DNA of 64,000 bases from an uncultured Saprospiraceae bacterium (GCA_937941765.1 CALDGQ010000019.1:27240-91239), one strand, 5' to 3'; numbered from the stretch's first letter, positions 8,930-19,131 are shown. The notes: generated by a model from the letters alone, not told the origin. Program-made: numbers and translations.

Positions 8930-10030
8930 ATGATGCAATTTCTAAATAATGTAAAAAGGAAATCGGTTTACATGGGAATTTACTTAGGGATTGCAACACT
9001 TCTTTTGCGTTTCATCTTTTCTTTATTTCCTGGTGTAACGGAAACGATCTATAGCCGTTTTTTATTTCCAATTATTCGTTATATCCTAGATTATACAATT
9101 GGTTGGTGTCCATTTCCTTTTACCTATTTATTGATTTTTGGGTTGGTTGTTTATCTAATTTACAGAATAAACGGATTTTTCAAAATGCAACCTGAAGAAC
9201 GATCCATTATTCAAGTACTAATGTCTATTCTTTCAGGTATCGGATACGTTATTTTCTTATTTATGTTCTTGTGGGGATTCAATTATGCCAGAGTTTCAAT
9301 GGAAAAGCAGATAGGAATTTCATCATCCCAAATGACCAAAGCTAGTTTAAAAGAAGAATTGGAAATATCAACTTCGGAATTAATCGAAGCTAGGAATAAA
9401 TTAAATATTGACGGAGGAAAAATTCGATGGGAAGATCATCCATCAAACTTAGAAGTGCGATTGCGAGAATTAGTAAGTAATAAAATGAAAGCATTGGGAT
9501 ATCCAATACCTGGAAGAGTTAGAGGGCGAATTTTGAAACCCAAAGGTATATTGTTGAGAATTAGTACTGCTGGTGTTTACAATCCATTTTCAGGTGAATG
9601 TAATATTGATCAAGGATTGCATCCATTGCAAGTACCGTTTACTTGGGCGCATGAATTTACACATGGGTATGGCATCACCTCAGAAGCTGCTTGTAATTTC
9701 ATTGCTTATATCGCTTGTAAAGAATCTGAAGATCCATTAATCAATTATGCTGGACACCTGGGATATTGGCGTTATGTGGCAAGTAATTATAAAAGTGGCG
9801 AAAGAGAAAAATATGCTTTGTTTAGACAAAATTTGCCAACGGAAATAACAAAAGACTTACAATCGATTTATGAGAATGGCGATCAATATCCAGATATCCT
9901 TCCGGAGATTAGAGATTTTATTTATGGTTCGTTTCTGAAATCACAAGGCATTTCGGATGGGCTTCAGAATTATAGTAAAGTAGTTCGAATGAACGTTGCA
10001 TGGCGAAAAAAAATGGATAGTAAAAAATAA
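8930..10030 (+). CDS. DUF3810 family membrane protein with HExxH motif
   Basis: 366 residues. Three hydrophobic segments occupy the N-terminal third (about 15-35, 62-80 and 95-118). The remainder is a soluble domain with a metallopeptidase-like motif HEFTH at 241-245 and a Glu at 252 in TSEAACNF, matching DUF3810. A zinc peptidase role is inferred from the motif only; the substrate is unknown. It diverges from the lipoprotein gene with only 34 bp between starts. ATG 8930 is followed by a second in-frame ATG. Confidence 0.88.
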   Translation: MMQFLNNVKRKSVYMGIYLGIATLLLRFIFSLFPGVTETIYSRFLFPIIRYILDYTIGWCPFPFTYLLIFGLVVYLIYRINGFFKMQPEERSIIQVLMSILSGIGYVIFLFMFLWGFNYARVSMEKQIGISSSQMTKASLKEELEISTSELIEARNKLNIDGGKIRWEDHPSNLEVRLRELVSNKMKALGYPIPGRVRGRILKPKGILLRISTAGVYNPFSGECNIDQGLHPLQVPFTWAHEFTHGYGITSEAACNFIAYIACKESEDPLINYAGHLGYWRYVASNYKSGEREKYALFRQNLPTEITKDLQSIYENGDQYPDILPEIRDFIYGSFLKSQGISDGLQNYSKVVRMNVAWRKKMDSKK

Positions 10031-10060
10031 GACCCGAAAGAAAGGATTCCTTCGAGTCTA
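10029..10060 (+). terminator. Possible terminator after the DUF3810 gene
   Basis: GACCCGAAAGAA pairs with TTCCTTCGAGTC, with G-T pairs, just past the stop codon. The following T-run is weak. Confidence 0.4.
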
Positions 10061-10156
10061 TTATAAAAGCACATTAGAGAATAGTCGTTGTGTATGTACA
10101 AAAATATCATTTATATGAGAAATTTATACTGATTCTAAAGGAATCTTTTTATGTTT

Positions 10157-10831
10157 TCAAGTAAAAACTGCAATTAGTTCAATTAAAACAGTATTTAGCC
10201 TTGTTATGGAGCCGTTCAAGTCCCAATTTTCCTTATTTCTTTCTTCTACAAAATTGGAAACAGACCTTATTTGCAAGAATTTTTGTTCTTGTTGAATGCA
10301 CACGAAGAAGAAAGCTGCTCCTTCCATGCTTTCAACATCATACTCATACTTATTGTTAAATTGCGTAATACTTTCTGAGTTACCGTGCACTTTATTCACC
10401 GTAATTCCTTTTACCTTCGGCAAAAAGCTGAAATCTCCAGCACTGCTGTTACGCATAATTCCATTTGAAAATGGAGGTTGATTGGGGTTGGTTAGCGCCA
10501 ATTCAAAAATATCGGTAAAACTTCCATCTGCTTCTTCAACTCCGACGTCTCCAAATTGTTCGCTTATTACATTTACGACATCTCCTTTATTAAGTTTCGT
10601 TTTTCTTGCTCCAGCTATACCAGCATTTATAATTAATTCATAATCAGTACTAATTAATTTTTTAGTTAGCGCATATGTTGTTGCATGAATTCCAACACCT
10701 GTGACAAGTATATCTACAACAGTGTCATTCCGTTTATATTGATCAGGACCAATTATTGCAAAGTTTTGTTGCAAATGTTGTGACAGCGGCAGTATTTCAA
10801 ATGGGGTTGCTGCTACAATTAATATTTTCAT
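10157..10831 (-). CDS. mqnB: Futalosine hydrolase
   Basis: 224 residues of the nucleoside phosphorylase/MTAN-like fold. It begins MKILIVAATPFEILPL, with the nucleoside-pocket motif INAGIAGA and the conserved VESMEGAAFFFVC segment near residue 166 that carries the ribose-binding Glu. The EQFGDVGVEEADG segment is typical of Bacteroidota futalosine hydrolases. The enzyme cleaves futalosine to dehypoxanthine futalosine and hypoxanthine in the futalosine route to menaquinone. Its start overlaps the stop of the upstream gene by 4 bp (ATGA), so the two are translationally coupled. Other mqn genes are not in the window. Confidence 0.88.
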   Translation of the reverse strand: MKILIVAATPFEILPLSQHLQQNFAIIGPDQYKRNDTVVDILVTGVGIHATTYALTKKLISTDYELIINAGIAGARKTKLNKGDVVNVISEQFGDVGVEEADGSFTDIFELALTNPNQPPFSNGIMRNSSAGDFSFLPKVKGITVNKVHGNSESITQFNNKYEYDVESMEGAAFFFVCIQQEQKFLQIRSVSNFVEERNKENWDLNGSITRLNTVLIELIAVFT

Positions 10832-11655
10832 TTTAATTTTCGATTAGGTTTTCCATTATAAATAACAGAGATACCTGGAGTGAAACCTAATACTTGATGA
10901 TATTGAGAGGCTACATCAATTTTGAGATAATCAATGTCAAAACCAATTCCAAAAGAAGCTTGAACGGGTTCATTTTGAACACCAAATCTTAAATAAACTT
11001 GCTCAATCATTTGATATTCCATTCCAGCTTTTATACGCATGTCATAATCCAAAACTTGTTCCGCTTCAAAATTAAGAGTTGTTTTCTTTGATGGAAAATA
11101 GGTAAGTCCAATCCGTAAATTAGTTGGCAAAGGTTCATTGATAGTGATGTCCATTCTAATCGGATTAAAAATATGGCCAGCGACATGCAATTTGTCTAGT
11201 AGCCTGGAATAAAAACCTAGCGCAAATGTAAATGTAGAAGTATTTCCATATTCAGGAATTGCGGTTGTATTGACCAATGCTTTTCCTCCGATTGCTAATT
11301 TATCAAACAATTTACGCCCGTAATTTAAACCAATACTTTGTTGATTAAATCCTTCAAATCCATAGTAGTTGACATCAACGCCAAATGTTCCTGAGGAAGT
11401 TGGATACGCAAAAGCTGCACCTAACGAGTTGATATCTGCAACCATAAATCGTCTTGAACCAAAAACACCTGCTTGTATAGAAGTTAAATATGCTAAGCCA
11501 GCTTGATTGGAGTAGATACTAGTTATGTCTCGGTTGACTACGCCAGTATTTCCCATTGCAAGAGTCCTTCCTCCATTATTTATTGGGCTTCCATTTTGAG
11601 CATTTAGAGGATAAGCTAAAACAGAAATAAAAAATATTAATAGTAGTTTGTACAC
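10828..11655 (-). CDS. Outer-membrane beta-barrel-like protein, PorV/FadL-type
   Basis: 275 residues with a Sec signal peptide (cut after YPLNAQ). After it comes the GGRTLAMGNTGVVNRDITSIYSNQAGLA stretch, typical of PorV/PorQ and FadL-like barrels in Bacteroidota. The rest alternates hydrophobic and polar residues as in beta strands and ends near a basic tail. It may be a minor surface barrel; a T9SS role is possible but not shown, because the length is below that of PorV itself. It overlaps mqnB by 4 bp downstream. Confidence 0.7.
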   Translation of the reverse strand: MYKLLLIFFISVLAYPLNAQNGSPINNGGRTLAMGNTGVVNRDITSIYSNQAGLAYLTSIQAGVFGSRRFMVADINSLGAAFAYPTSSGTFGVDVNYYGFEGFNQQSIGLNYGRKLFDKLAIGGKALVNTTAIPEYGNTSTFTFALGFYSRLLDKLHVAGHIFNPIRMDITINEPLPTNLRIGLTYFPSKKTTLNFEAEQVLDYDMRIKAGMEYQMIEQVYLRFGVQNEPVQASFGIGFDIDYLKIDVASQYHQVLGFTPGISVIYNGKPNRKLK

Positions 11656-11869
11656 TAAGCTCTTTTATTTGTTTGAGAAATAAATATAAGGAAATAATTG
11701 TAATATCTAATTGTATGAATAATGCTAAAAGGAATATCGAACCTGCTGGCCGGACAGACAGTTATCAAACAAGGAATTATAAATTTCGAAGTTGAGTGTA
11801 CAATCAAACGTAATGGGACAATGGTTTCCGCTTCGAATTGCAATACCTTTTTACTTTGGTAAGATTAGT

Positions 11870-12712
11870 CTATTGGTTTTTTCTACAATACAACCAAGCA
11901 GCACAAGGAATCAAAAAATGTGGTAATCGATATAAAGCTTCAAATCCCCATTGATGTAACAGTGTCGCAAACTGATCTATTTCTAAATAAGAAACTAGCC
12001 TCGCACTTGTAGTTAATGTCCCCCACAAGATCGCATACCCAAGTGCAAATCTTGAAATTTTCCAAGGTAGAAATAGGCCAATAGCAATAATGAAATCAAG
12101 GAAACCTACAACATTCAAATACTGGATTGCATTGCTTTCTGATATTCCTAAACTATTCATGCTCATGTCAACAAAATTGAATGGACGAGGGTAGTAGCCA
12201 ACTGCATATAAACCATGGCAGGTAAATGTCAATGCAATTGTGATTTTCATTATTAAAACCAGTTTTGGTGATATCCCGTTTTTTAAATACCAGATCAAAA
12301 AAATAGGAGACATGAATTGAAGCGAATATTCGAAGAATTGTCCGAGATGAAAAAACTTCTCTTTCATGTATAAGCTAGCCAAAATAACTAGAAAAAACAC
12401 GCCTAAATATATTGGTAGTTTTAAAAAATTGAATTTTCTAACAAATAGCACACAAATTGCGCAAATTAAATAATAGAGGCCTGTTATTCGAATACTTCCT
12501 TGTACTTGATCATCGACTTCTAAGCTTGTTACGAAATTTTCCCATGAATAAGAGGTAAAACTTTCAATGATGTTTCTCATCCAATTTTCATCCCACAACA
12601 ACGTACGATAAGGTGCATCCCAGAATAAATGTTGATATCCACGCCCTAGAAAAACAGCAAGTGCTGATAGCAATAGGAGATAGTATATAAGATTTGAATT
12701 ATCTTTTTTCAC
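11870..12712 (-). CDS. Multi-pass membrane protein of unknown function
   Basis: 280 residues with about seven or eight hydrophobic helices, beginning at residues 9-25 (YYLLLLSALAVFLGRGY). No catalytic motif is visible. Polar loops include DENWMRNIIESF near residue 41. DoxX-like or HTTM-like folds are possible but unsupported. It lies about 60 bp downstream of a 66-residue gene on the same strand. Confidence 0.75.
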   Translation of the reverse strand: MKKDNSNLIYYLLLLSALAVFLGRGYQHLFWDAPYRTLLWDENWMRNIIESFTSYSWENFVTSLEVDDQVQGSIRITGLYYLICAICVLFVRKFNFLKLPIYLGVFFLVILASLYMKEKFFHLGQFFEYSLQFMSPIFLIWYLKNGISPKLVLIMKITIALTFTCHGLYAVGYYPRPFNFVDMSMNSLGISESNAIQYLNVVGFLDFIIAIGLFLPWKISRFALGYAILWGTLTTSARLVSYLEIDQFATLLHQWGFEALYRLPHFLIPCAAWLYCRKNQ

Positions 12713-12770
12713 AATCCAAAGTTGTGAAAATTTTGTGAACTATAAGCTAAAATTATTTATAGAGTTCGCA

Positions 12771-12971
12771 CTATGATGCTGGCAAAAATTCTAATAATTT
12801 TTCAAATACATTTTTTACCGCAAACACATCGGGAAAGGCCACTTCTTCAACACCTTCATTAGATGTCAATTGTTCATTTTGTAATGAACTTATGAAAATG
12901 AAGCATGAAAAGCTGCAAATTAGTAGACAAGTGAACAGAAAAGTTTTTAAGTACGGTCTAGTTGGTTTCAT
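12771..12971 (-). CDS. Small membrane-anchored or secreted protein (66 aa)
   Basis: Begins MKPTRPYLKT, then a hydrophobic segment with two Cys (FLFTCLLICSFSCFIFISS), and ends in a short acidic, hydrophobic tail. The basic N-terminus and hydrophobic core look like a signal anchor. It shares orientation with the membrane protein downstream. No family is recognised, and the frame could be fortuitous. Confidence 0.45.
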   Translation of the reverse strand: MKPTRPYLKTFLFTCLLICSFSCFIFISSLQNEQLTSNEGVEEVAFPDVFAVKNVFEKLLEFLPAS

Positions 12972-13044
12972 CTCAAAAAAAGTTAGTTAGGGTAGAATCA
13001 TCATACAATATATATAACACCTAAAAAGGTCCATTTGGTTTGGT

Positions 13045-13100
13045 AAAGATGTTAAAAAAGCGCCCAAATATCGTTTTGAGCGCTTTATTAACATCTTTTT
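13045..13100 (-). terminator. Long bipartite stem-loop terminator
   Basis: The outer stem AAAGATGTTAA pairs with TTAACATCTTT and the inner stem AAAGCGC with GCGCTTT. It lies directly downstream of the minus-strand T9SS gene at 13115. Confidence 0.75.
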
Positions 13101-13114
13101 TACAATTGAGGTTA

Positions 13115-15076
13115 TTAATTCAATACCATTAGTTTTTGCATCGTGATCACATTATCTGTTCTTACCTGAATGAAATAAGTACCATTCTGGAAATCACTTG
13201 TGTTCAATTTTTTTTGATGAACACCGAAAGGTAGATTTGCATAATTTACATTGCGAATCACTTTTCCTGATATATCAATAACACTCACATTTACATTCGT
13301 GTTTTCTAATAATTCAATTTGCAAAGTAGCTTCTTGTGAAGCAGGATTTGGGAATACTTTGAATCCAATTTCGTTTGCTTCAACCATGTCCTCCGTATTT
13401 GAAATTAAATCATCATTGATTTCCGCGTAAATAAATTCATTGAAAGTCAAATCATCCATATCACCTCTAACTGCTAGACCAGGTTTGAAATCTCTCATAT
13501 ACATAAGATTTACCGCTCCATCCATATTTCTAGTTGGCAATGCTGGGAATACAGCTTCATTGAATTCATATAAATCTTCAACAAACTCTGCACTTATCAT
13601 ATCTAATGGTTCTGACCAAGTGGCTCCATTGTCAGTTGACTTTATAACGTATACGTGTCTATAGTACTGACCATCTGTTTCATCATAATAATTCTCAGTT
13701 ACACCAGAATACGCGCAATACAAGTCTCCATCGGCATCAATTCCAGTATTAGGCATCGACGTCAAAGATAAAAAGTAGGATGCAATTTCCTCAGTATCAG
13801 CGATATCTAGAGAATCATTTCCGTTAATATCTACTACGTCTGCAATTACCATTTGATTATCTGGACCCATTGATTCATTCCAATATGCTAATCCACTAGT
13901 ACCAGGAAAAAAGGAGGAGTTGTTAGCAGGATCAAACGAAAGAACATCATCGCTCACCCACATTTCACCATACCACAAGTGTACCATATCATTATTATCT
14001 ATTAGTATAGAGCCAGATCCATCTGAAGTTCTGATAGCTGTTGAATCAGCAGGAGATTCTGGATCGATCACCCCATCCGGATAAATATCATCAATCGTAT
14101 AAGTTCCATCAGCAGCTTCGTCTCCATGTCCGTTCCAAGCAGCAGCTTTAGCTCTTAAGTCAAATGGAAACTCATTTACTACGGTTTTTGTCCAAGTTGC
14201 TCCATTGTCAGTTGATTTAACAACAGCAACATCTCCCCAGTCACCAATAATACCAATCGCAACAGTGCTTCCACGTGCATCAATAACATAAGAGTCAGCA
14301 AACATGTTAATGTAATCTAGACTATCTAAACCTGGAATCACCATGTTGGCAATATCCCAAGTTTGTCCACCGTCAAGTGACCGGTAATATAATACATGTC
14401 CATCTACCTCTAAATAATAGTTATCTGCACCTGCGCCAACATTTGCAGATGGAGTGGTAACACCAATTGCGTGCACTGTGTTGCCATCAGGTCCACCTGC
14501 AGCAACTCGAGGCCATAGCATACCTTCTGCATTACTTGATGGGATTTCATTTTCTTCCCAAGTTGTAGACCCAGCTGGAAGAATTAAAGAACGAATCCTA
14601 AATGAATCAGAAGTTGCATGATGAATGATAACTTCATTTCCATTTGCTGTTCTACAGATTGCAGGCCAACCTGTACGAGCAGATGCTTCTAGTTTTACTT
14701 GAGGTGGCGTCGCCCATTCAGTACCATCACTTGTGGTATATCCAGTTCCTCTGTCCGGAAAAGTACCACCTTGATCTTGGCTCATCGTCCAAGTTGCAGA
14801 CATAGATCCATCTGCATGGCGGATTAATCGCTCTTGTGAAGATCCGTTTGATTGTAAATCATACCATGAAGCACCAATAACTTCTTCAAAACGAAATTGA
14901 ACCGACTCATTTAAAGGTACTCCAGGAAGCAGCTCGTTACCGATTCTGGCCGTTCTATCCATTACGCGAGCTTCTTTCAACGCTGCGGACTTTTTCAAAG
15001 GAGTGTTTTGTGCAAACACTTGGTTATTGAGACCAAAAAGGCCAATAAATAACAATAACATGTAATTTTTTTTCAT
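13115..15076 (-). CDS. Secreted T9SS cargo protein with BNR/Asp-box repeats
   Basis: 653 residues. The Sec signal peptide ends NNQVFAQ. The body holds Asp-box motifs of the sialidase-like propeller: SLDGGQTWD, STDNGATWTKT and STDNGATWSEP. A DxDGDLY-like loop suggests Ca binding. The last ~85 residues form a T9SS type A sorting domain (FKVFPNPASQEATL to the end at VLN). It is probably a surface or secreted beta-propeller. Sialidase catalytic residues (Arg triad, FRIP) were not recognised, so the enzymatic role is open. Confidence 0.85.
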   Translation of the reverse strand: MKKNYMLLLFIGLFGLNNQVFAQNTPLKKSAALKEARVMDRTARIGNELLPGVPLNESVQFRFEEVIGASWYDLQSNGSSQERLIRHADGSMSATWTMSQDQGGTFPDRGTGYTTSDGTEWATPPQVKLEASARTGWPAICRTANGNEVIIHHATSDSFRIRSLILPAGSTTWEENEIPSSNAEGMLWPRVAAGGPDGNTVHAIGVTTPSANVGAGADNYYLEVDGHVLYYRSLDGGQTWDIANMVIPGLDSLDYINMFADSYVIDARGSTVAIGIIGDWGDVAVVKSTDNGATWTKTVVNEFPFDLRAKAAAWNGHGDEAADGTYTIDDIYPDGVIDPESPADSTAIRTSDGSGSILIDNNDMVHLWYGEMWVSDDVLSFDPANNSSFFPGTSGLAYWNESMGPDNQMVIADVVDINGNDSLDIADTEEIASYFLSLTSMPNTGIDADGDLYCAYSGVTENYYDETDGQYYRHVYVIKSTDNGATWSEPLDMISAEFVEDLYEFNEAVFPALPTRNMDGAVNLMYMRDFKPGLAVRGDMDDLTFNEFIYAEINDDLISNTEDMVEANEIGFKVFPNPASQEATLQIELLENTNVNVSVIDISGKVIRNVNYANLPFGVHQKKLNTSDFQNGTYFIQVRTDNVITMQKLMVLN

Positions 15077-15341
15077 AATTGGGTGGTTTGATTTTTTTTA
15101 AATGTGTTATAAATAAGCTCATTCTCAAGATTTGAAAGGTAATATAGAGAATTGTCTGAATACTTAATGCTATTGAATCTTATACTTTTGTCTATAATTC
15201 TACAATTCTAGGGTTAAGGATTAAGCATAATTTTAGTGTAATTTTATATCTTAGCCATTGATTACCCTACGCTTATCAGCCAAACGGTATTCTTCACACA
15301 ACTAGCTATACAAATTTTGAAATTCTTTCAATTAAGAGAAT

Positions 15342-15349
15342 TATATTTG
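15342..15349 (+). promoter_or_regulatory. Bacteroidota-type promoter of the first PA-domain gene
   Basis: TATATTTG matches TAnnTTTG exactly and lies 35 bp before the start at 15384. TTTTG at 15315-15319 is a candidate -33 element with about 22 bp between. The rest of the 15077-15383 divergent gap shows no gene. A second TACTTTTG occurs at 15183-15190. Confidence 0.6.
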
Positions 15350-15383
15350 CCAAATCCTATTTTTATAATTTAAATTTTTAACA

Positions 15384-17111
15384 ATGATTAAGACTTTTAC
15401 TAAACTATCACTGATAGGTCTCTTAGTTTTCTGTGCGACAACTGTTTTTGCACAGATTCCTAATGATTCACCTTACCCAGTGACTTTTGTTACCATTGAT
15501 GCTAATGGTAATGAATCTTCTTTCGAATATTCATCAATGGCTGACTTTGGGCTTAACTTGACTGCTACTGTAGGTGGCGTGGTAGAGTGGGCACGTGATG
15601 ATGGTATGTATGATGGAGACGGTGACGGAGTGCCTGATGCAGGTTATGCTGATTCACTTGATTGTAGCTGGGGTACAACAATGCCTAACGTTGCAGGAAA
15701 AGTTGCTTTGATTCGTCGTGGAGCTTGTTTCTTTAGCCAAAAAATTTGGAATGCACAGAATGCTGGTGCTATCGGTGCAATTGTTTGTAATAATAATGCA
15801 GATGATCCGGATGAATTAGTTAACATGGCTGGAGCAGATTCTATGGATGCAGTAGTTATTCCTGCTGTATTTCTTTCTTTGAATAGCTGCCAAATTTTAG
15901 CTTCTCAAGTTGATAACGGTGATGTTATTAATGCTGAATTTAGAGTATCTGCTTTCAACTCAAATTTTGGACCATACTCATATGGTACTCCTGTTGACCA
16001 CATTATACCAATCGATGAAATTCAAGTTTCATTATTGAATGTTGATCCTGTAGTTCCTCAATTAAACACTACTGTAACTGTGGAAGTTCTTGATCCTAAT
16101 GGAATGACAACTACTTTGACAGAAATGTTGGATTCAATTCAACCATTGGAAAATGCAGTTGTTCAATTTGAAGACTACGTACCTTCTGCTGTTGGTACTT
16201 ACACAATGACTTTCAACAACTCAATTAACACGGATGTATTGACCAATACTTTCAAGATTACAGATGATACTTGGCACATGGATAATGAAAATATCAATGA
16301 AACAATTGAGCCTTCTGACCAAGTATTTATTGATAATGGATTGAGATATGACTTCGGTAATGTTTATTTAGCAGGTCCTGACGAAGATGTAGCAATTGCT
16401 GCAACTTTCATGTTAGGAAATGCTGCTGAAATTTACACTGGAGATGAAGATTCTGATTTGTTCCAAATTCGTTTATACGACTTAGATCCTGATGGTGACG
16501 GTATGGTTGACGAAAATGCAACGGATTACTCAAGCTTCCAAGTAGTTGGATTTGCTGATTACAGCTTGACTGGTAATGAAGGTGCATTTGAACCAATCGA
16601 AGTTGTATTTGATGACCCAGCTATATTGAAAGCAAACGGTCAATATGCATTGATGGTTCAATATGACGGTGTAAACGCTGGTCTTGGTATTCCTCCAAAG
16701 TATGCTTTCGGTGGAACTGAAGCTTACCCTTACTACTCTTCATTCGTATATACTGACCAATTGTATTTAGGTGGTTGGAATGGTGATTGGCATGGAGTTA
16801 TCCGTCTACACACTGATAACTATGTGTTGGATACTGACAACTTAGAACCATTAGCTTCTAACAAAGTAAATGTATTCCCTAACCCAACAAACGATTTCGT
16901 TAATCTTGAATTGGATTTGGATGCAAATGCTGAAGAAGTTAGAGTTGGTATCATTGATATGATGGGTAAAGTAGTTGCTTCTAAGACTTTGAACAATGTT
17001 CAAAATGAATTGACTAAATTTAACGTAAGCGGCCTTGCTACTGGTACTTACTTTATGTCTATCGTAACTCCTGAAGGATTCAGATCTGTGAAATTTACAG
17101 TCGCTAAGTAA
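15384..17111 (+). CDS. Secreted PA-domain protein with T9SS sorting domain (copy 1)
   Basis: 575 residues with a Sec signal peptide (cut after TTVFAQ). A protease-associated (PA) domain spans about 60-190, with VAGKVALIRRGACFFSQK and AGAIGAIVCNN. A long unassigned region follows, with acidic loops such as DPDGDGMVDENATD that look like Ca-binding repeats. The sorting domain starts at VFPNPTNDFVNLEL and ends VKFTVAK. No protease domain is visible, so the PA domain is detached from its usual partner. Codon use leans to C/G-ending codons more than in copy 2, hinting at high expression. Confidence 0.88.
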   Translation: MIKTFTKLSLIGLLVFCATTVFAQIPNDSPYPVTFVTIDANGNESSFEYSSMADFGLNLTATVGGVVEWARDDGMYDGDGDGVPDAGYADSLDCSWGTTMPNVAGKVALIRRGACFFSQKIWNAQNAGAIGAIVCNNNADDPDELVNMAGADSMDAVVIPAVFLSLNSCQILASQVDNGDVINAEFRVSAFNSNFGPYSYGTPVDHIIPIDEIQVSLLNVDPVVPQLNTTVTVEVLDPNGMTTTLTEMLDSIQPLENAVVQFEDYVPSAVGTYTMTFNNSINTDVLTNTFKITDDTWHMDNENINETIEPSDQVFIDNGLRYDFGNVYLAGPDEDVAIAATFMLGNAAEIYTGDEDSDLFQIRLYDLDPDGDGMVDENATDYSSFQVVGFADYSLTGNEGAFEPIEVVFDDPAILKANGQYALMVQYDGVNAGLGIPPKYAFGGTEAYPYYSSFVYTDQLYLGGWNGDWHGVIRLHTDNYVLDTDNLEPLASNKVNVFPNPTNDFVNLELDLDANAEEVRVGIIDMMGKVVASKTLNNVQNELTKFNVSGLATGTYFMSIVTPEGFRSVKFTVAK

Positions 17112-17134
17112 TTCTTTTAAGATATATTCTTACG

Positions 17135-17170
17135 AAGACCCGCTTCATTTATTTGGAGCGGGTCTTTTTT
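17135..17170 (+). terminator. Rho-independent terminator of copy 1
   Basis: AAGACCCGCT pairs with AGCGGGTCTT, followed by six T. Confidence 0.9.
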
Positions 17171-17326
17171 GTTAATCATATTTTTGAGTGCAATCTATAA
17201 TTAATCTTTAATGGCTTTTTCAAATTTTGATATTCTATTATCCATTGCATATCATATTATATAATTTATTTTCACTATATTCAATTGATTAAAAGTTATA
17301 CATTCTTAAAACTTAAATGAAAAATT

Positions 17327-19045
17327 ATGAATCAAAATTTTACAAAAATTCTCTTATCCGGAATTGTAATGTTATTTTTCACAACTATTGCATTTTCACA
17401 AATTCCCAACGACTCTCCATATCCGGTAGATTTTGTGATTACGGACGCCGCAGGTAACGAGTCTACTTTCGAATATGCTTCCTATGTCGATTTTGGAATA
17501 ACCCTTTCTCAGACAGTTTCTGGAGAATTAGAGTGGGCTAGAGATAATGGATTGTATGATTCAGACGGTGATGGTGTCGATGATCCAGATTATACGGATT
17601 CTCTAAATTGCAGTTGGGGAACTACTATGCCAATGGCTGGTAAGATGGCTTTGATCAGAAGAGGAGCTTGCTTTTTTAGCCAGAAAATTCTCAATGCTCA
17701 AAATGCTGGAGCCGTCGGTGCGATTATTTGTAATCACACGCCAGGAGACGGTTTGGTTAATATGTTGGGTATTGATTCTGCTGAACTAGTTACGATTCCA
17801 GGAATCTTCATTACTTACGAAGACTGTGAATTGATAAGAGCTGGTATAGATAGTGGAGAAAGTACAACTGCTACTTTTAGGGTGAATACATTCTATGGTC
17901 AATTAGGTCCTTATGCATATGGAACACCTGTAGAGCATATTTTACCTTTGGATGAAATTCAAGTGAACGTTTTAAATACAGATACTTTAAATGCTATTAC
18001 TGATACAGATGTAACCGTAACAATTACAGATCCGACTGGTACAGTCACCACATTAACCGAAACAGTAGAAACAATAGCACCTATAGAAGATAGAATTGTT
18101 CAATTCGGGGATTATCTCCCAGAAGCAATTGGTACTTATTCAATGGCTTTTTCCAATTCTCTTTCAACTGATGTCTTAGAAACCACGTTTAAAATTACGG
18201 AAGATACTTGGCATATGGATAATGAAAATATTACCGAAACCATTGAGCCATCTGATCAAGGTTTTATTGATGATGGGTTAAGATATGACTTCGGAAGTAC
18301 TTATTTAGCAGGTCCTGTCGAAGGTATTGCAACAGCTGCAACCTTTATGTTAGGAAATGCGTCCGAAATTTATACAGGAGATGAAGATTCTGATTTATTT
18401 CAAATTCGTTTGTATGATATGGATCCAGACGGTGACGGAATGATCGATGAAAATGCAACTGATTATTCAAGTTTCCAAGTTGTTGGATTTGCAGACTATT
18501 CTTTAACTGGAAATGAAGTTGCTTTCGAACCAATTTTAGTAGAATTTGATGATCCAGCTGTATTAAAAGCAAACGGTCAATATGCATTGATGGTTCAATA
18601 TGATGGAGTCAATGCTGGTCTTGGAATTCCTCCTAAATATGCTTTTGGTGGGACAGAAGATTACCCGTATTATGGAACCTTTGTCTATACGGATCAGCTT
18701 TATCTTGGTGGTTGGGCTGGAGGTTGGCGTGGTGTCATCCGTTTACATACTTCAGTAATTAGTAGTATCGAATCGGTAAATGCACTGGCTGCTAACAAGA
18801 TAAATGTATTTCCAAATCCAACTTCCAATGTGATTAACTTAGCTTTTGATTTAGATGCTAATGCAGATGAAGTGAGTGTTAGGATTACAGATGTAATGGG
18901 TAGACTAGTTTCTACTAAAATTCTAAATAATGTATTAAATGAAACAATAGAATTTAATAATAGCCACCTTGCAAATGGTACCTATATTATGTCTGTTGTA
19001 ACACCAGAAGGATTTAGAGCTGTGAAATTCATGGTTGCCAAATAG
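17327..19045 (+). CDS. Secreted PA-domain protein with T9SS sorting domain (copy 2)
   Basis: 572 residues, a full-length paralog of the gene just upstream with the same order: signal peptide (cut after TIAFSQ), PA domain (MAGKMALIRRGACFFSQK), acidic repeat region (MDPDGDGMIDENATD) and sorting domain (VFPNPTSNVINLAF). Similarity runs the whole length, and a 38-bp stretch starting AAAGCAAACGGTC is identical in both genes (about 16628 and 18566). It has its own terminator. The role is unknown; the pair presumably arose by tandem duplication. Confidence 0.88.
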   Translation: MNQNFTKILLSGIVMLFFTTIAFSQIPNDSPYPVDFVITDAAGNESTFEYASYVDFGITLSQTVSGELEWARDNGLYDSDGDGVDDPDYTDSLNCSWGTTMPMAGKMALIRRGACFFSQKILNAQNAGAVGAIICNHTPGDGLVNMLGIDSAELVTIPGIFITYEDCELIRAGIDSGESTTATFRVNTFYGQLGPYAYGTPVEHILPLDEIQVNVLNTDTLNAITDTDVTVTITDPTGTVTTLTETVETIAPIEDRIVQFGDYLPEAIGTYSMAFSNSLSTDVLETTFKITEDTWHMDNENITETIEPSDQGFIDDGLRYDFGSTYLAGPVEGIATAATFMLGNASEIYTGDEDSDLFQIRLYDMDPDGDGMIDENATDYSSFQVVGFADYSLTGNEVAFEPILVEFDDPAVLKANGQYALMVQYDGVNAGLGIPPKYAFGGTEDYPYYGTFVYTDQLYLGGWAGGWRGVIRLHTSVISSIESVNALAANKINVFPNPTSNVINLAFDLDANADEVSVRITDVMGRLVSTKILNNVLNETIEFNNSHLANGTYIMSVVTPEGFRAVKFMVAK

Positions 19046-19067
19046 TCCTTTCTGAAAATATTTTTTG

Positions 19068-19104
19068 AAAAGACCTGCTTCATTTAATTGAAGTGGGTCT
19101 TTTT
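19068..19104 (+). terminator. Rho-independent terminator of copy 2
   Basis: AAAAGACCTGCTTCA pairs with TGAAGTGGGTCTTTTT with G-T pairs. Sequence and position resemble the terminator of copy 1, as expected of a duplicated unit. Confidence 0.88.
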
Positions 19105-19131
19105 ATTTGCAATGCCTTTTAAGTAAATGCA

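Noticed and set aside
11655..11843. 62-residue minus-strand frame upstream of the barrel-like gene
   Set aside because: No recognisable feature, and it abuts the real start; probably leader DNA.
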